Notes: generated from the letters alone by a model not told the origin. A stretch of 64,000 nt of DNA from a bacterium (GCA_021786295.1 JAJYNO010000019.1:1-64000), one strand, 5' to 3'; counted from the stretch's first letter, positions 52,195 through 60,363 are shown. Program-made: numbers and translations.

Positions 52195-52563
52195 TTATTC
52201 CCCTCGCAGTTTCCCGAGGTCTGGCCCACGCCCGCGCGCCTCGTACACGCCAAGACTCAGGGCCACGCGGGCTCCGTTCTCAAGAAAGAGCGCCGCATTG
52301 ACCCCGCCGGCCATGAGCCGGTCCTTGCCGCTGTTCCATGACCGCAGCTTCCGTCCGGGCTCCGCCGGACCGGCGGAGAGCGCCGGCCTGCCCGCGGAAT
52401 ATAGCCCCGGGGAGGACTTCGTGCTCAAGGTCAGCACGCCGCCCTCGTAAGAGCCGGACGCGATCGGCAGCACGAACAAACGCTCCCCCGCGCCGTTCCC
52501 GGCCGCCGCTGCCATCGCCAGACAGCCCAGTCCCGCGGTCAACGACAAAAGTCTAACGTTCAT
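52195..52563 (-). CDS. Small secreted protein, unknown
   Basis: This 122-residue protein has a signal peptide (about 1-20) and a mature part with short beta-like stretches. No motif is recognised. It lies 31 nt after the B3/4-domain gene. Confidence 0.55.
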   Translation of the reverse strand: MNVRLLSLTAGLGCLAMAAAAGNGAGERLFVLPIASGSYEGGVLTLSTKSSPGLYSAGRPALSAGPAEPGRKLRSWNSGKDRLMAGGVNAALFLENGARVALSLGVYEARGRGPDLGKLRGE

Positions 52564-52594
52564 CCGACCCTCCCCGCCTCAAGCCTCGCATCTG

Positions 52595-53299
52595 CTACAG
52601 GACGATTACTCCAGTTCCCCCCTCGCGCAGGAAGAGCTTGCCGCCGGAACCGCCGCCGCGCGTGAGCCCGGCCATGAACTCGGCCGCGGCGGCCCCTATC
52701 TCCTCCGCGCGCATCGCCGCGGAGGGATAATAGACGGCCCCTATAACCGTCCTCGTCCCGGGGCGCACCTTGGTGCCCATCCCGTCCTTTATCGGGTTCA
52801 CTATCGGTCTGGACCCACCCCCGTCGCCGATCTCGCAGCCGCACACCAGGTCGGCCAGCTCGATCTGCTGCCCGGAATTATTGAAGACGTAGCGCTCTCC
52901 TTCCCTGCCGAGGCGGAACTCGAAATCGGCCGAGGCGCAGCGCCCGGCGTCCCACAGCGAGATAGGCAGCACGTACTTGAGGCTGATGAAATTATTGACG
53001 TCGACGAGCGCGCTCACCCGCGGAAAGGCGCCCTCGCGGGCCGCGCCCAGCAGGTATTCGCTCGCCGGCTTGCCGCGGCCGGTGGGCTTGTAAGCACCGT
53101 TACGCAGCATGTCGCGCGCGGCAGAGCGCACCTTCTCCTCGGCCCCTGAGAGCGGCCGCGCTTTGCGCTCCGCGAGCAGCGCTGCCAGCTCCGCCTCCGT
53201 CTCAGGGTGCAGCGGCGCGTCCCCGGCCACGCCCGCCGCCGCCACGACGGCCACGCCTATATCGTTCCTCGGGATATTGTGCCGGAATGAGAATTGCAC
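52595..53299 (-). CDS. B3/4 (tRNA-binding) domain protein
   Basis: This 234-residue protein contains the B3/4 domain of the PheRS beta chain (VDVNNFISLKYVLPISLWDA). Free-standing versions are found in many bacteria and are probably editing or tRNA-binding proteins. The frame opens at 53431, but AAGGAGG 6 nt before the GTG at 53299 and the promoter at 53337 fix the start. Confidence 0.75.
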   Translation of the reverse strand: MQFSFRHNIPRNDIGVAVVAAAGVAGDAPLHPETEAELAALLAERKARPLSGAEEKVRSAARDMLRNGAYKPTGRGKPASEYLLGAAREGAFPRVSALVDVNNFISLKYVLPISLWDAGRCASADFEFRLGREGERYVFNNSGQQIELADLVCGCEIGDGGGSRPIVNPIKDGMGTKVRPGTRTVIGAVYYPSAAMRAEEIGAAAAEFMAGLTRGGGSGGKLFLREGGTGVIVL

Positions 53300-53336
53300 G
53301 CTGGCCCTCCTTGCCGGCGGCGCGCCGGCCCCGGAT

Positions 53337-53348
53337 ATTCTATCAAAA
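53337..53348 (-). promoter_or_regulatory. TTTTGA-TAGAAT promoter
   Basis: This minus-strand -10 (53342-53337) is preceded by CGCGGCCG-TTTTGA. The leader is about 30 nt and contains AAGGAGG. Confidence 0.65.
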
Positions 53349-53444
53349 CGGCCGCGTTCCCCAGGCAAACTGCGGCGCCATGCAGAAGTTGAGCGCGGGA
53401 AGCCCCTTCCGGCCGGGAAGAGGGAACGCAACTCCGCACCCCTT

Positions 53445-53500
53445 GAACAAAACCGCCGGGGCGGCCCGGCGGTCGTGTACAGGAAGTTGGGATGCAGCTT
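53445..53500 (-). repeat. Tag-hairpin repeat copy, serving as terminator
   Basis: On the minus strand GGGAAGCTGCATCCCAACTT (start of the tag) is followed by the perfect stem CCGCCGGG-CCGC-CCCGGCGG (53472-53453) and TTTTGTT. It directly follows the stop codon of the 53503 gene. The tag matches those near 56.9 and 60.07 kb. Confidence 0.65.
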
Positions 53501-53502
53501 CC

Positions 53503-55431
53503 CTACTGGAGGCTGAGCTTGTCGCTCTTGATATAGCCCTCGGTCCAGTTGCCGGCGGCCACGTCGGACCTGCGGACCTTGTAGTAGCTTCCCTGCTGGC
53601 CGGTTATTATCACCTTGTCGCCCTGGCTGAGCGAAGCGATCTTGCCGGGGAAGAACCAGGTGGCCTTCTTCGTTACGTCGGCGCCGTCCTTGCCCACCAC
53701 CCCTACTTTGTTGGCGTTGGTGCGCGTGTACGCCTGCTGGTAATCGCCGACCGGCTGGCCCTTCAACGAGAAGGTCACGTAAAGGGTGTCAGCGTCCGGC
53801 GCGACCACGTCGTAGAGTTTGCCGACGGCGAGGTCCACCTCCGCCTTCGCCCTGCCGCCCACACCCGCCGCCTGCAGGTTTGGCACCAGGGTTATCTCCC
53901 CGCGCTCGCTCTTCACGGTTATGGAGACCGCGTCGGAAGGCTGGAAGCCGTAGTTGCTTATCTCGGCCTTCAGCATGACGTTCTCGTCCGCCTCGAACTT
54001 GCCGTTGCCGTTAGCGTCGTAGAACGAGACGCCGGAGACCTTCAGCACGGGGTTCTCGTGATAATACTTGTCGGCCGCCGCCATACCGGCCTGTTTGCCG
54101 GCCGCGAACGCGCCGGGATACACCTCGGCCGCCTTCTTCTGGTAACCGTCGTCGTAGCCGCGCTTCGTCTGCTCGGCGCTGCCGGCCGCGAAGCCGTCCT
54201 TCTGGCCGGCGGCCTTCCCGTCGCTTACGCCCTGGGCCCTCCGGTCGGCGTACTCCATCTTGCTGTACTGATCGTAGTACTCGTTGTAAGCCGAGTTATA
54301 GGCCGAGTTATAAGCGTCCTGATAGCCCTTGTCTTTCCCCTCGTTATAGCCGTCCCTGTAACTGATGGAGTACTGGGCGTTATAGGCCTGGCTGTAGGCG
54401 TTCTGATACCTCTCGTTATAGCCCTGCCGCTTGGCGTCGTCGTACGCCCGCTGATAGGCATTGCGGTAGCCCTGCTGATAGCCTTGCTGATAGGCCTGCT
54501 GCTCCTGCGGGGTAGAATACCCGTTGCGCGCCAGTTCTATCGGAAGGCCCGTCAGTTCGCCCCCGGTCCGGTCGGGGCCGGCGAAGACGGCTCTCGCGGC
54601 GGACGCGCCGGAGAGGGAACCCTGAAGCTCGGTTTCGCGCTGGCTGAACCCGGCCTCATAGCCGGCCTTCTGGCCGTTCTGCACCTCGGTGACGGCCGCC
54701 TCGGCCTGTCCCTTGGCGAAACCGGCGCTGTAGGAAGCGGCGTCCTGCTCTCCCGCCTGCTTCGCGGCGGCATATGCGGGGTTGTAACCGCTGGTATAGC
54801 CCTCGTCGTAGCAGCGCTTCTGCCCGGCCGCGGCGCCGTTGGCGGCCCCGGTGTTCTGGCCGTCGGAATTACCTTTCTGCGTTGCCGCGGACTGATCCAC
54901 GTTGTAACCGTCGTTATAACCGGCCTGCCGGCCGGCGGTATCGGCGTCGTCGGCACCTCTCCTGCGCCCATCCATCTCTCCGGCATTTACGCCGTCGGAG
55001 TAGCCCTGCTGCCTTCCTTCCCACGAACCTCTCTGTGCGCCGTCCCGTAAACCGTCGTTATAAGCATGCGTGGTATCCACCGGCGCGGGCGGCTGAGGCT
55101 GCGGAGGCTGGGGATGCGGCTGGGGGCCGGGCTGCGGCGGCACCGGCTGCGGGTGCGGCTGGGGGCCGGGGAAAGGCTGCGGATGCGGTCCCGGCTGGAC
55201 AGGCTGGCCGGGGTGCCAAGGCTGACCGGGCTGACCAGGATGAACGGGCTGCCAGCCCGGACGAGGCTGCTGCCCGGGTTGACCTTGAAGATCTTTCTGT
55301 TCTTGAACGGCCTGCTGAAGACTGTCGTTGACGTCCGACAGCTGCAGGACAGCTCCCTCGGACGCAAAGGCCATGCTGGAGGCCACTAAAAGAGAAGGGA
55401 CCAACGCCACCGCGCGGATTGTCTTTTTCAT
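53503..55431 (-). CDS. Large secreted Tyr/Gly-repeat protein
   Basis: This 642-residue protein has four parts: a signal peptide (about 1-24, cleaving after MAFA); a Pro/Gln/His/Gly-rich stretch (about 50-115) with PHPQP and PGQP repeats; a long Tyr/Gly/Ala/Asp/Gln-rich region (about 120-430) built of short units such as GYNDGY, AYQQGYQQGY, AYNSAYNSAY; and a C-terminal region (from about 460) with an EF-hand-like DANGNGKFEADE and an SH3-like end (about 597-642). The ATG at 55431 has AGGGG upstream; the signal peptide starts here. It may be a surface fibre or adhesive protein. No named family fits the whole. Confidence 0.8.
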   Translation of the reverse strand: MKKTIRAVALVPSLLVASSMAFASEGAVLQLSDVNDSLQQAVQEQKDLQGQPGQQPRPGWQPVHPGQPGQPWHPGQPVQPGPHPQPFPGPQPHPQPVPPQPGPQPHPQPPQPQPPAPVDTTHAYNDGLRDGAQRGSWEGRQQGYSDGVNAGEMDGRRRGADDADTAGRQAGYNDGYNVDQSAATQKGNSDGQNTGAANGAAAGQKRCYDEGYTSGYNPAYAAAKQAGEQDAASYSAGFAKGQAEAAVTEVQNGQKAGYEAGFSQRETELQGSLSGASAARAVFAGPDRTGGELTGLPIELARNGYSTPQEQQAYQQGYQQGYRNAYQRAYDDAKRQGYNERYQNAYSQAYNAQYSISYRDGYNEGKDKGYQDAYNSAYNSAYNEYYDQYSKMEYADRRAQGVSDGKAAGQKDGFAAGSAEQTKRGYDDGYQKKAAEVYPGAFAAGKQAGMAAADKYYHENPVLKVSGVSFYDANGNGKFEADENVMLKAEISNYGFQPSDAVSITVKSERGEITLVPNLQAAGVGGRAKAEVDLAVGKLYDVVAPDADTLYVTFSLKGQPVGDYQQAYTRTNANKVGVVGKDGADVTKKATWFFPGKIASLSQGDKVIITGQQGSYYKVRRSDVAAGNWTEGYIKSDKLSLQ

Positions 55432-55475
55432 TAACGCACCCCTGGTTTTCCGGCTTCCCGGAGGATCGATAAGAT

Positions 55476-55481
55476 ATTCTA
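55476..55481 (-). promoter_or_regulatory. TAGAAT promoter of the repeat-protein gene
   Basis: On the minus strand GTTCAGC-TAGAAT lies 44 nt before the ATG. Confidence 0.5.
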
Positions 55482-55581
55482 GCTGAACCAGCCGCGGGGA
55501 GATAGAGCACAAAGTCCCGGGGCCGCGTAAAAAAATGTCGCCCTTGGCATAGGCCCTATGGCCCAGGAAACGGGCGGCTAT

Positions 55582-56388
55582 TCAGTTATTCTGCAGGAAC
55601 GATCTGACGGCGGACGCGAAGCGCTCCGGCTGGTCCAGCTGGACGGCATGACCGGCCTCCGGGATACGTTCCACCTGCAACTTCGGGTTAAGGCGCCGCA
55701 GCTCCCCGGCGACGGCGGACGAGACCACGCCCCTGTCCCCGAATATGAGCAGGCTCGGCAAGTCTATCCCTTTCATTAGCCGCTCATGATCTGGATAGGG
55801 CGGGGTAAGAACGTCGAGGGCGGCCATGCTGGTCTGCAGCCGCGCTCTGGCGAGCAGCTCGAGGGTCTCATCCGACCGGTCATCCGGGTGCCTGCTCCTC
55901 GCTTCCGCCACAACCTCCCCCACCGGTCTGCCCAGAAGCCGCCGATGCTTGTCGGCCACGTCGCTGTCGCGGACCTCGCGCTGGATTTTCGGGCCGATGA
56001 AGGGCGGATCGGCCAGGACCAGGCCGCCGAGCAGCCCGGGTTCGCGGTTCGCCACTACGGCCGCGGTCATCCCTCCCATGGAATGTCCGAGCAGGACCGG
56101 CCTGGAAAGCCTTAAATCCTTTATGAGGGCGATGACATCGCGCGCATGGTCCTCGTAACCGTACCCGAAATCCGGCACGCCAGACCGCCCATGCCCCCGG
56201 GCGTCAGGCATGAGCACGTCATACTCGTCCTCCAGCGCGCGGGCCAGGCCGCTCCAGCAGAGCCCGTTTGTCATCAATCCGTGCAGCAGGAGCAAGGGCG
56301 GCTTGTTCCCGCCGGTTCTCGTATAGAATATCTCGATACCGTTAGCCGCGCAGACCGCCTGGCTCCATTCAGCCGTTCTTTTTCCCAT
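55582..56388 (-). CDS. Alpha/beta hydrolase
   Basis: This 268-residue hydrolase has the oxyanion segment LLLHGLMTNGLCW, the nucleophile elbow GHSMGG (Ser near 97), Asp in LIFGDRGVV and His in IPEAGHAVQLDQPE. The substrate is unknown. A GAGG site precedes its ATG, which overlaps the end of the preceding small gene by 20 nt. Confidence 0.9.
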   Translation of the reverse strand: MGKRTAEWSQAVCAANGIEIFYTRTGGNKPPLLLLHGLMTNGLCWSGLARALEDEYDVLMPDARGHGRSGVPDFGYGYEDHARDVIALIKDLRLSRPVLLGHSMGGMTAAVVANREPGLLGGLVLADPPFIGPKIQREVRDSDVADKHRRLLGRPVGEVVAEARSRHPDDRSDETLELLARARLQTSMAALDVLTPPYPDHERLMKGIDLPSLLIFGDRGVVSSAVAGELRRLNPKLQVERIPEAGHAVQLDQPERFASAVRSFLQNN

Positions 56389-56713
56389 TTTGCCTCAAAT
56401 CCCCGCCATGGAACTGGCCGAAGTGCTTTGCGCCGCTAAGGCCGCTCAGCAGAAAGCCGGCGAACAACGAAGCGATATGCCGGCCGCTGCGCGCGTTGAA
56501 GACGCCCACCCTGAACACCAGCAGATAGGCTAAGAGCAGGTTCGCTATCCCCCACGCTACGTTGACGGTGCTAGAAGAAAGCCCTTTCCCCGGGGGACGC
56601 GAGAACGGCGTCTGAAAAGCTTCGCCGCGGGTGCCGCTCGCCAGGTGAGGTACCGCATTCAGCAGGAACGCGCCGCCCAGGCAATAACTAGCGCAATCGA
56701 CGAATTCCCTCAT
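56369..56713 (-). CDS. Small membrane protein, unknown
   Basis: This 114-residue protein has two to three hydrophobic segments (about 7-24, 48-66, 78-93) and a conserved-looking ending GAKHFGQFHGGDLR. AAGGAG marks the ATG at 56713. It is translationally linked to the alpha/beta hydrolase gene by overlap. Confidence 0.65.
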   Translation of the reverse strand: MREFVDCASYCLGGAFLLNAVPHLASGTRGEAFQTPFSRPPGKGLSSSTVNVAWGIANLLLAYLLVFRVGVFNARSGRHIASLFAGFLLSGLSGAKHFGQFHGGDLRQNGKKNG

Positions 56714-56795
56714 ACGGCTTCTCCTTGCGGCGACCGGGCCGCCCCTATTATTTCTTGCGGGCCTTCCCCGCCCGCAGGCTGGCCGGCTCCGGCGC

Positions 56796-56840
56796 CTACG
56801 CGTCCCGCAGGAAATCCGAAGTTTCCCTGAAAGTGCCCAT
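56796..56840 (-). other. 14-codon leader or relic frame after a strong promoter
   Basis: An ATG 6 nt after TAGAAT opens MGTFRETSDFLRDA and then a stop. Its first ten coding bases after the start (GGGCACTTTC) are identical to those of the divergent FkbM gene (GTG-GGCACTTTC). It could be a leader peptide for the 56713 gene or a broken copy of the FkbM start. Confidence 0.35.
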
Positions 56841-56846
56841 ATCCCA

Positions 56847-56912
56847 ATTCTATCAAAAGGCGGCCCCGGGCCTTCGCGTCGGCAGTTTGGAAGATAGGAA
56901 GCAGCGTCCCTA
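56847..56912 (-). repeat. Tag-hairpin-promoter repeat copy
   Basis: On the minus strand GGGACGCTGCTTCCTATCTT (tag, from 56911) is followed by a GC-rich imperfect hairpin and TTTTGA-TAGAAT (56852-56847). The tag is nearly identical to the one at 60063-60086. Confidence 0.6.
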
Positions 56913-56915
56913 TTG

Positions 56916-56921
56916 TAAAAT
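56916..56921 (+). promoter_or_regulatory. TTG-TAAAAT promoter of the FkbM gene
   Basis: The -10 ends 6 nt before the GTG at 56928, which predicts a leaderless mRNA. Confidence 0.5.
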
Positions 56922-56927
56922 AGTTGT

Positions 56928-58001
56928 GTGGGCACTTTCTGGGACAGGCTGCCGCCGGGCCACGGCGGGGCGGAAGAGGACCTGGGGCGGCTGACCGCCT
57001 CCGGCCTGCCTTTCGTGCTGTACGGCGACGGCTGGTACGCTCCCTACTTGCGCGAATACCTGAGGCGCCGCGGCCTCGCGCCGGCCGCCGCGTTCACCGA
57101 CGCCGGCTTCACCTCCTCCGGCGAGGCCGTGAGCTTCGCCGAGGTCAGCCGCCGGTTCCCCGAGTTCGCCGTGGTCATAGCCTTCGCCAACGCCGGCCTG
57201 GCAAGGAAGAAGCTGGCGCGCCTCGGCGTAAGCGCTGACCGCGTCTTCTTCTTCGACGTGATGGGCGAACTGCTGGGGAGCGCGTTCGGCCGCTCCTACC
57301 TGGAAGCCAACCGCGCCCGGTTCGAGGAGGCCTACGGCCTGCTGCAGGACGGCCTCTCGCGCGCCACTTTCGAGGCCGCCCTCGCCGCCAAGCTGGGAGC
57401 CCCCGGCGAGCCGCTAGCGGCCGTGTGGCGCAAGGAGCAGTATTTCCCCCGCGACATCGTGCGGCTTTCGGACAGCGAGGTGTTCGTGGACGGCGGGGCC
57501 TACACCGGCGACACGCTGCTCACCTTCCTGCGCCTCACCGGCGGCGCCTGCGCCGGGTGCCGCGCCTTCGAGCCGGACCCGCGGAACGCCGCAAAGCTCA
57601 GGGCCGCCGTGGAGAGGCGCGCCCTGCGCGGCGTGACCGTGCACAACAAAGGCCTGTGGAGCGAGCCCGCCGCGCTGCCCTTCGCCGCGTGGCACGGCAC
57701 TTCGGCCTCGGCCGTTTCCCCCGGCGGAGAGACCTCGGTGGAGACCGAGACCATAGACCGCGCGGCCCCCGACGCCACCTTCATCAAGCTGGACGTGGAG
57801 GGCGCCGAACTGGAGGCCCTGAAAGGAGCGACAGCCACCATAAAGCGCAACCGCCCCAGGCTGGCCGTCTGCGTCTACCACCGCCCGGGCGACCTGTACG
57901 AGATCCCGCTGTTCATCCGCGCGCTGGTCCCGGACTACCGCTTCTACCTGCGCCAGCACCAGCCCGTCGCCTGCGAGACAGTCCTCTACGCGGTGCCCTA
58001 G
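56928..58001 (+). CDS. FkbM-family methyltransferase
   Basis: This 357-residue protein has an N-terminal region of about 150 residues and then the FkbM SAM domain: FVDGGAYTGDTLLTFLRL (motif I), AFEPDPRNAAKL, and the hallmark FIKLDVEGAELEALKGA. FkbM enzymes O-methylate sugars or polyketides, often in surface polysaccharide. No glycan genes adjoin it. The GTG start has no ribosome site. Confidence 0.85.
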   Translation: MGTFWDRLPPGHGGAEEDLGRLTASGLPFVLYGDGWYAPYLREYLRRRGLAPAAAFTDAGFTSSGEAVSFAEVSRRFPEFAVVIAFANAGLARKKLARLGVSADRVFFFDVMGELLGSAFGRSYLEANRARFEEAYGLLQDGLSRATFEAALAAKLGAPGEPLAAVWRKEQYFPRDIVRLSDSEVFVDGGAYTGDTLLTFLRLTGGACAGCRAFEPDPRNAAKLRAAVERRALRGVTVHNKGLWSEPAALPFAAWHGTSASAVSPGGETSVETETIDRAAPDATFIKLDVEGAELEALKGATATIKRNRPRLAVCVYHRPGDLYEIPLFIRALVPDYRFYLRQHQPVACETVLYAVP

Positions 58002-58003
58002 CC

Positions 58004-58040
58004 CCGGCGGCATTTCGGGAGACAGGAGGCGGCGTTCCAG
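58004..58040 (+). repeat. Partial copy of the tag repeat
   Basis: ccggcgg is followed by catttcgggagacaggag and gcggcgttcc, resembling the tag downstream of the hairpin in the copies at 62.35 and 60.05 kb. Only one hairpin arm is present. Confidence 0.35.
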
Positions 58041-58127
58041 GGGCCCACGTCTTAAGGGCCATAGTACCCATGTACAGCCGGCCCAATAAATGTCATACTG
58101 TATAGGTAGTCAGACCTGAACTCACAC

Positions 58128-58141
58128 TTTTTTGCCTAATT
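58128..58141 (+). promoter_or_regulatory. Possible promoter of the RRM gene
   Basis: TTTTTTGC-CTAATT fits the local TTTTG pattern, and an alternative lies at TGTATAGG near 58099. The leader is about 70 nt, purine-rich, and ends in AGGAGAATAACA before the ATG, as in cold-induced RNA-binding protein genes. Confidence 0.3.
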
Positions 58142-58215
58142 CTCCCAACTGACAGTCGGAAGAGATAGAGAAAGAGAACTGAGACGAGGTTGAGATAGTC
58201 ATTAGGAGAATAACA

Positions 58216-58539
58216 ATGAGCAAGCGCATATACGTGGGCGGACTGCCCTTCAAGACCACCGAGGAAGAGCTGAACGCCCTGTTCACCAGCCACGGCCAGG
58301 TCGTCAGCGCCAAGCTGATCACCGACAAGTTCACGAACCAGAGCCGCGGCTTCGGCTTCGTGGAAATGGCGAACGACGAGGAGGCCGTTGCGGCCATCTC
58401 CAAGCTGGACGGCACCGACTTCGACGGCCGCAAGCTGACCGTCAACGAAGCCCGCCCGATGGAGCCCCGCACCGGCGGCGGCAACCGCGGCTACCACCGC
58501 GACCGCGGCGGCCGCGGCGGCTACGACCGCAGCTGGTAA
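58216..58539 (+). CDS. RRM RNA-binding protein, Gly-rich tail
   Basis: This 107-residue protein has one RRM with RNP2 IYVGGL (5-10) and RNP1 RGFGFVEM (near 49-56). A Gly/Arg/Tyr tail follows (TGGGNRGYHRDRGGRGGYDR). It resembles the cyanobacterial Rbp and other bacterial glycine-rich RRM proteins linked to cold response. Confidence 0.93.
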   Translation: MSKRIYVGGLPFKTTEEELNALFTSHGQVVSAKLITDKFTNQSRGFGFVEMANDEEAVAAISKLDGTDFDGRKLTVNEARPMEPRTGGGNRGYHRDRGGRGGYDRSW

Positions 58540-58564
58540 TTAAAACCCTTTTAACGGTTTTTAA

Positions 58565-58593
58565 CCGCCGTCCGCAAGGGCGGCGGTTTTTTT
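58565..58593 (+). terminator. Rho-independent terminator
   Basis: A 9-bp stem (ccgccgtcc/gggcggcgg with one G-T pair, loop gcaa) is followed by seven T. Confidence 0.9.
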
Positions 58594-58723
58594 ATTGCCC
58601 CAAACGGGCGCAGGAGTTGCAGGCGCCCAAGCTGGGCGGCAGCGCCTATGTAATACTTTACCGTTCCGGAGCGTAATCATATATGGAAGTTCACGGACAG
58701 GCGGCGGCTCCTCGGGAGGATAT

Positions 58724-59203
58724 ATGAGAACTGCAAGGATAGCGGTATTGACGGCGGTTATGGTCGGGTGGGCTGGGGCGGCCTTCGCCGGCCCGGCGGC
58801 GCTGAACGTGCCTCCGGGCTACAGGGCCACGGTGGTCCCGGCGGGAAGAGCGGAACTCTATTTCATAAAGCCGGGAAACCATCTGGACATGACCGTCACC
58901 TTCAAAGCCATGATGAGAGACGGGGCGCAGCCGGTCACCGCCACCATACTGCAGGACGTGCTGGTGCTGGACACGCTGGACAAGGACGGGATGCACGCGG
59001 TGCTGCTCGCGCTGAACCCCAACGAGGCCCAGTACGCCATGCTCTCGCTCACGGAAGGCTACAGGATAAACTTCACGATACGCGGCAAGGGCGACGTGGA
59101 ACTGCACCCCATGGAGATAGCCAGTTTCCAGCGGCTCTACAGCGACGGCCCGGACAAGGCCCCCGGCAAGGAAGCCTCAGACAAGACCCCCGCCAAGAAC
59201 TAA
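58724..59203 (+). CDS. Stand-alone RcpC/CpaB-like (Flp pilus) domain protein
   Basis: This 159-residue protein has a signal peptide (about 1-22) and a domain in which HLDMTVTFKAM, PVTATILQDVLVLDT and NEAQYAMLSLTEG follow the pattern of the C-terminal RcpC domain of CpaB. The tail is Lys/Pro/Asp-rich. CpaB normally carries a SAF domain before this; here it is absent. GGGAGGA lies before the ATG at 58724. No other pilus genes are visible. Confidence 0.6.
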   Translation: MRTARIAVLTAVMVGWAGAAFAGPAALNVPPGYRATVVPAGRAELYFIKPGNHLDMTVTFKAMMRDGAQPVTATILQDVLVLDTLDKDGMHAVLLALNPNEAQYAMLSLTEGYRINFTIRGKGDVELHPMEIASFQRLYSDGPDKAPGKEASDKTPAKN

Positions 59204-59239
59204 GCCCCGCGGGGGGATCCGGCGACAGCCCCAGCACGC

Positions 59240-60013
59240 TTATTTCCGCAGCACGGCAAGGGCAGCGCCGTAGAGCGCCTCAAGACCGCCCGCGGTACGC
59301 CTGTGATGGAACCTCGGCTTCCATTTCAGGTCGGCCAGGGAATCGCTTATGGTGAACATGGCGCCTATGGGCACGCGCCGTACCTGAGCCGCGGCGAAAA
59401 GCGCCGAGGCCTCCATTTCCACCGTGGAGACGCCTTCCTTCTGATACTTCTTCACCTCGGCCACGGTCTCCCTGTACGGGGCGTCCACGGTCCACGTAGT
59501 GCCGCAGAAGAACTCGAGCCCGCAGGCCTTAAGCGCGGAGCGGATGTCGGCCGTAAGACTTTTGGAGGGATAGGCGTACTTGGACGGCTTTAGGTAATGA
59601 TAAGAGGTCCCCTCGTCCCTTATGGCGCGGTCGCAGACCATAAGGCCGCCGATGCTGATCCCTTTGCGCAGCGCGCCCGCCGTGCCCAGCGAGATGAACC
59701 GCTTCACGCCGAAAGCTATAAATTCTTCCAGGTTGGCTACGGCCGCCGGCGCGCCTATGCCGAACTTCCCCGCAACGCCCACTCGCCCGCCGGTCTCGTC
59801 CAGCAGGTACGTGTCGCCGCCGATGCCGCGCAGGCGGGTGGTCTTGTGTTTCCTCAGGATATAGTCCATCAGGCTGGACTGATAGCAAAGTATCATCCCG
59901 TGAGGCGCCTTGAATTTGGGATAGCGTCCCACCTGCCGCAGGTACGCCATGAAATCGCCCGACGTGAACAGTGCGCCGCGGCTATGCTTGCCTTTTAAAT
60001 TAGGAAATCCCAT
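59240..60013 (-). CDS. Nucleoside phosphorylase (uridine phosphorylase-like)
   Basis: This 257-residue PNP/UDP-family protein has GVAGKFGIGAPAAVANLEEF, ISLGTAGALRKGI and the VEMEASALFAAA signature. It cleaves a nucleoside to base and ribose-1-phosphate. The ATG at 60013 lies 6 nt after TAGAAT, with no ribosome site, so the mRNA should be leaderless. Confidence 0.88.
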   Translation of the reverse strand: MGFPNLKGKHSRGALFTSGDFMAYLRQVGRYPKFKAPHGMILCYQSSLMDYILRKHKTTRLRGIGGDTYLLDETGGRVGVAGKFGIGAPAAVANLEEFIAFGVKRFISLGTAGALRKGISIGGLMVCDRAIRDEGTSYHYLKPSKYAYPSKSLTADIRSALKACGLEFFCGTTWTVDAPYRETVAEVKKYQKEGVSTVEMEASALFAAAQVRRVPIGAMFTISDSLADLKWKPRFHHRRTAGGLEALYGAALAVLRK

Positions 60014-60019
60014 CCGTAA

Positions 60020-60088
60020 ATTCTACAAAAACAGAACCGCCGGGCTTCCCCGGCGTAAGTTAGGAAGATAGGAAGCAACGTCCCTGGC
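60020..60088 (-). repeat. Tag-hairpin-promoter repeat, type copy
   Basis: On the minus strand, right after the stop of the truncated kinase gene, comes the tag GGGACGTTGCTTCCTATCTT (from 60084). The stem CGCCGGG-GAAG-CCCGGCG (60055-60038) follows, then TTCTGTTTTTG and TAGAAT (60025-60020). It ends one gene and starts the phosphorylase gene. Confidence 0.7.
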
Positions 60089-60229
60089 TTATGCCTCCCA
60101 GAACAGCGCGTCCAGCTCGATGTCCGTCAGCCCGAACCTCGCCGCCAGCCTCCCCGCCAGCACGCTCTTCCCCGCCCCGCTAGTCCCCACCACCAAAACC
60201 CTCGACCTCGAACTGAACATTCCATTCAT
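60089..60229 (-). pseudogene. Truncated copy of the P-loop kinase gene
   Basis: This 46-residue frame (MNGMFSSRSRVLVVGTSGAG...) is almost identical to the first 42 residues of the gene at 62377-62925. It breaks off after DALFW and runs into EA-stop. The DNA identity spans about 60097-60258 versus 62799-62955, including promoter and hairpin start. Only the Walker A region remains, so it is presumably non-functional, though its promoter looks intact. Confidence 0.85.
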
Positions 60230-60236
60230 CCCCAAA

Positions 60237-60273
60237 ATTCTACCAAAACAAACCGCCGGGGAGCTCCCGGCGG
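60237..60273 (-). repeat. Hairpin-promoter half of a repeat interrupted by the IS
   Basis: The stem CCGCCGGG-AGCTC-CCCGGCGG (60273-60253) is followed by TTTGTTTTGG-TAGAAT (60242-60237), 7 nt before the truncated gene's ATG. The tag half lies on the far side of the insertion element, near 61678-61698. Confidence 0.65.
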
Positions 60274-60293
60274 CTTCAATTAGAATGATATGT

Positions 60294-60303
60294 TGAGGTG
60301 TCA
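60294..60303 (+). repeat. Left subterminal inverted repeat
   Basis: TGAGGTGTCA is the exact complement of the right copy at 61657-61666; the match extends imperfectly to about 17 positions. Confidence 0.7.
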
Positions 60304-60363
60304 TGCCTCCTCCAACTGATAGTGTTAAACTATCTTTGGGAACAAAACCAGAAGGAGGAAGAC

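Noticed and set aside
54225-54461. Thr/Arg/Ile-rich minus-strand frames inside the repeat protein gene
   Set aside because: They are frame-shifted readings of the Tyr/Gly repeats and not separate genes.
60298-60363. 22-codon N-terminal extension of the transposase
   Set aside because: It covers the inverted repeat and has no homology; AAGGAGG points to the ATG at 60364.
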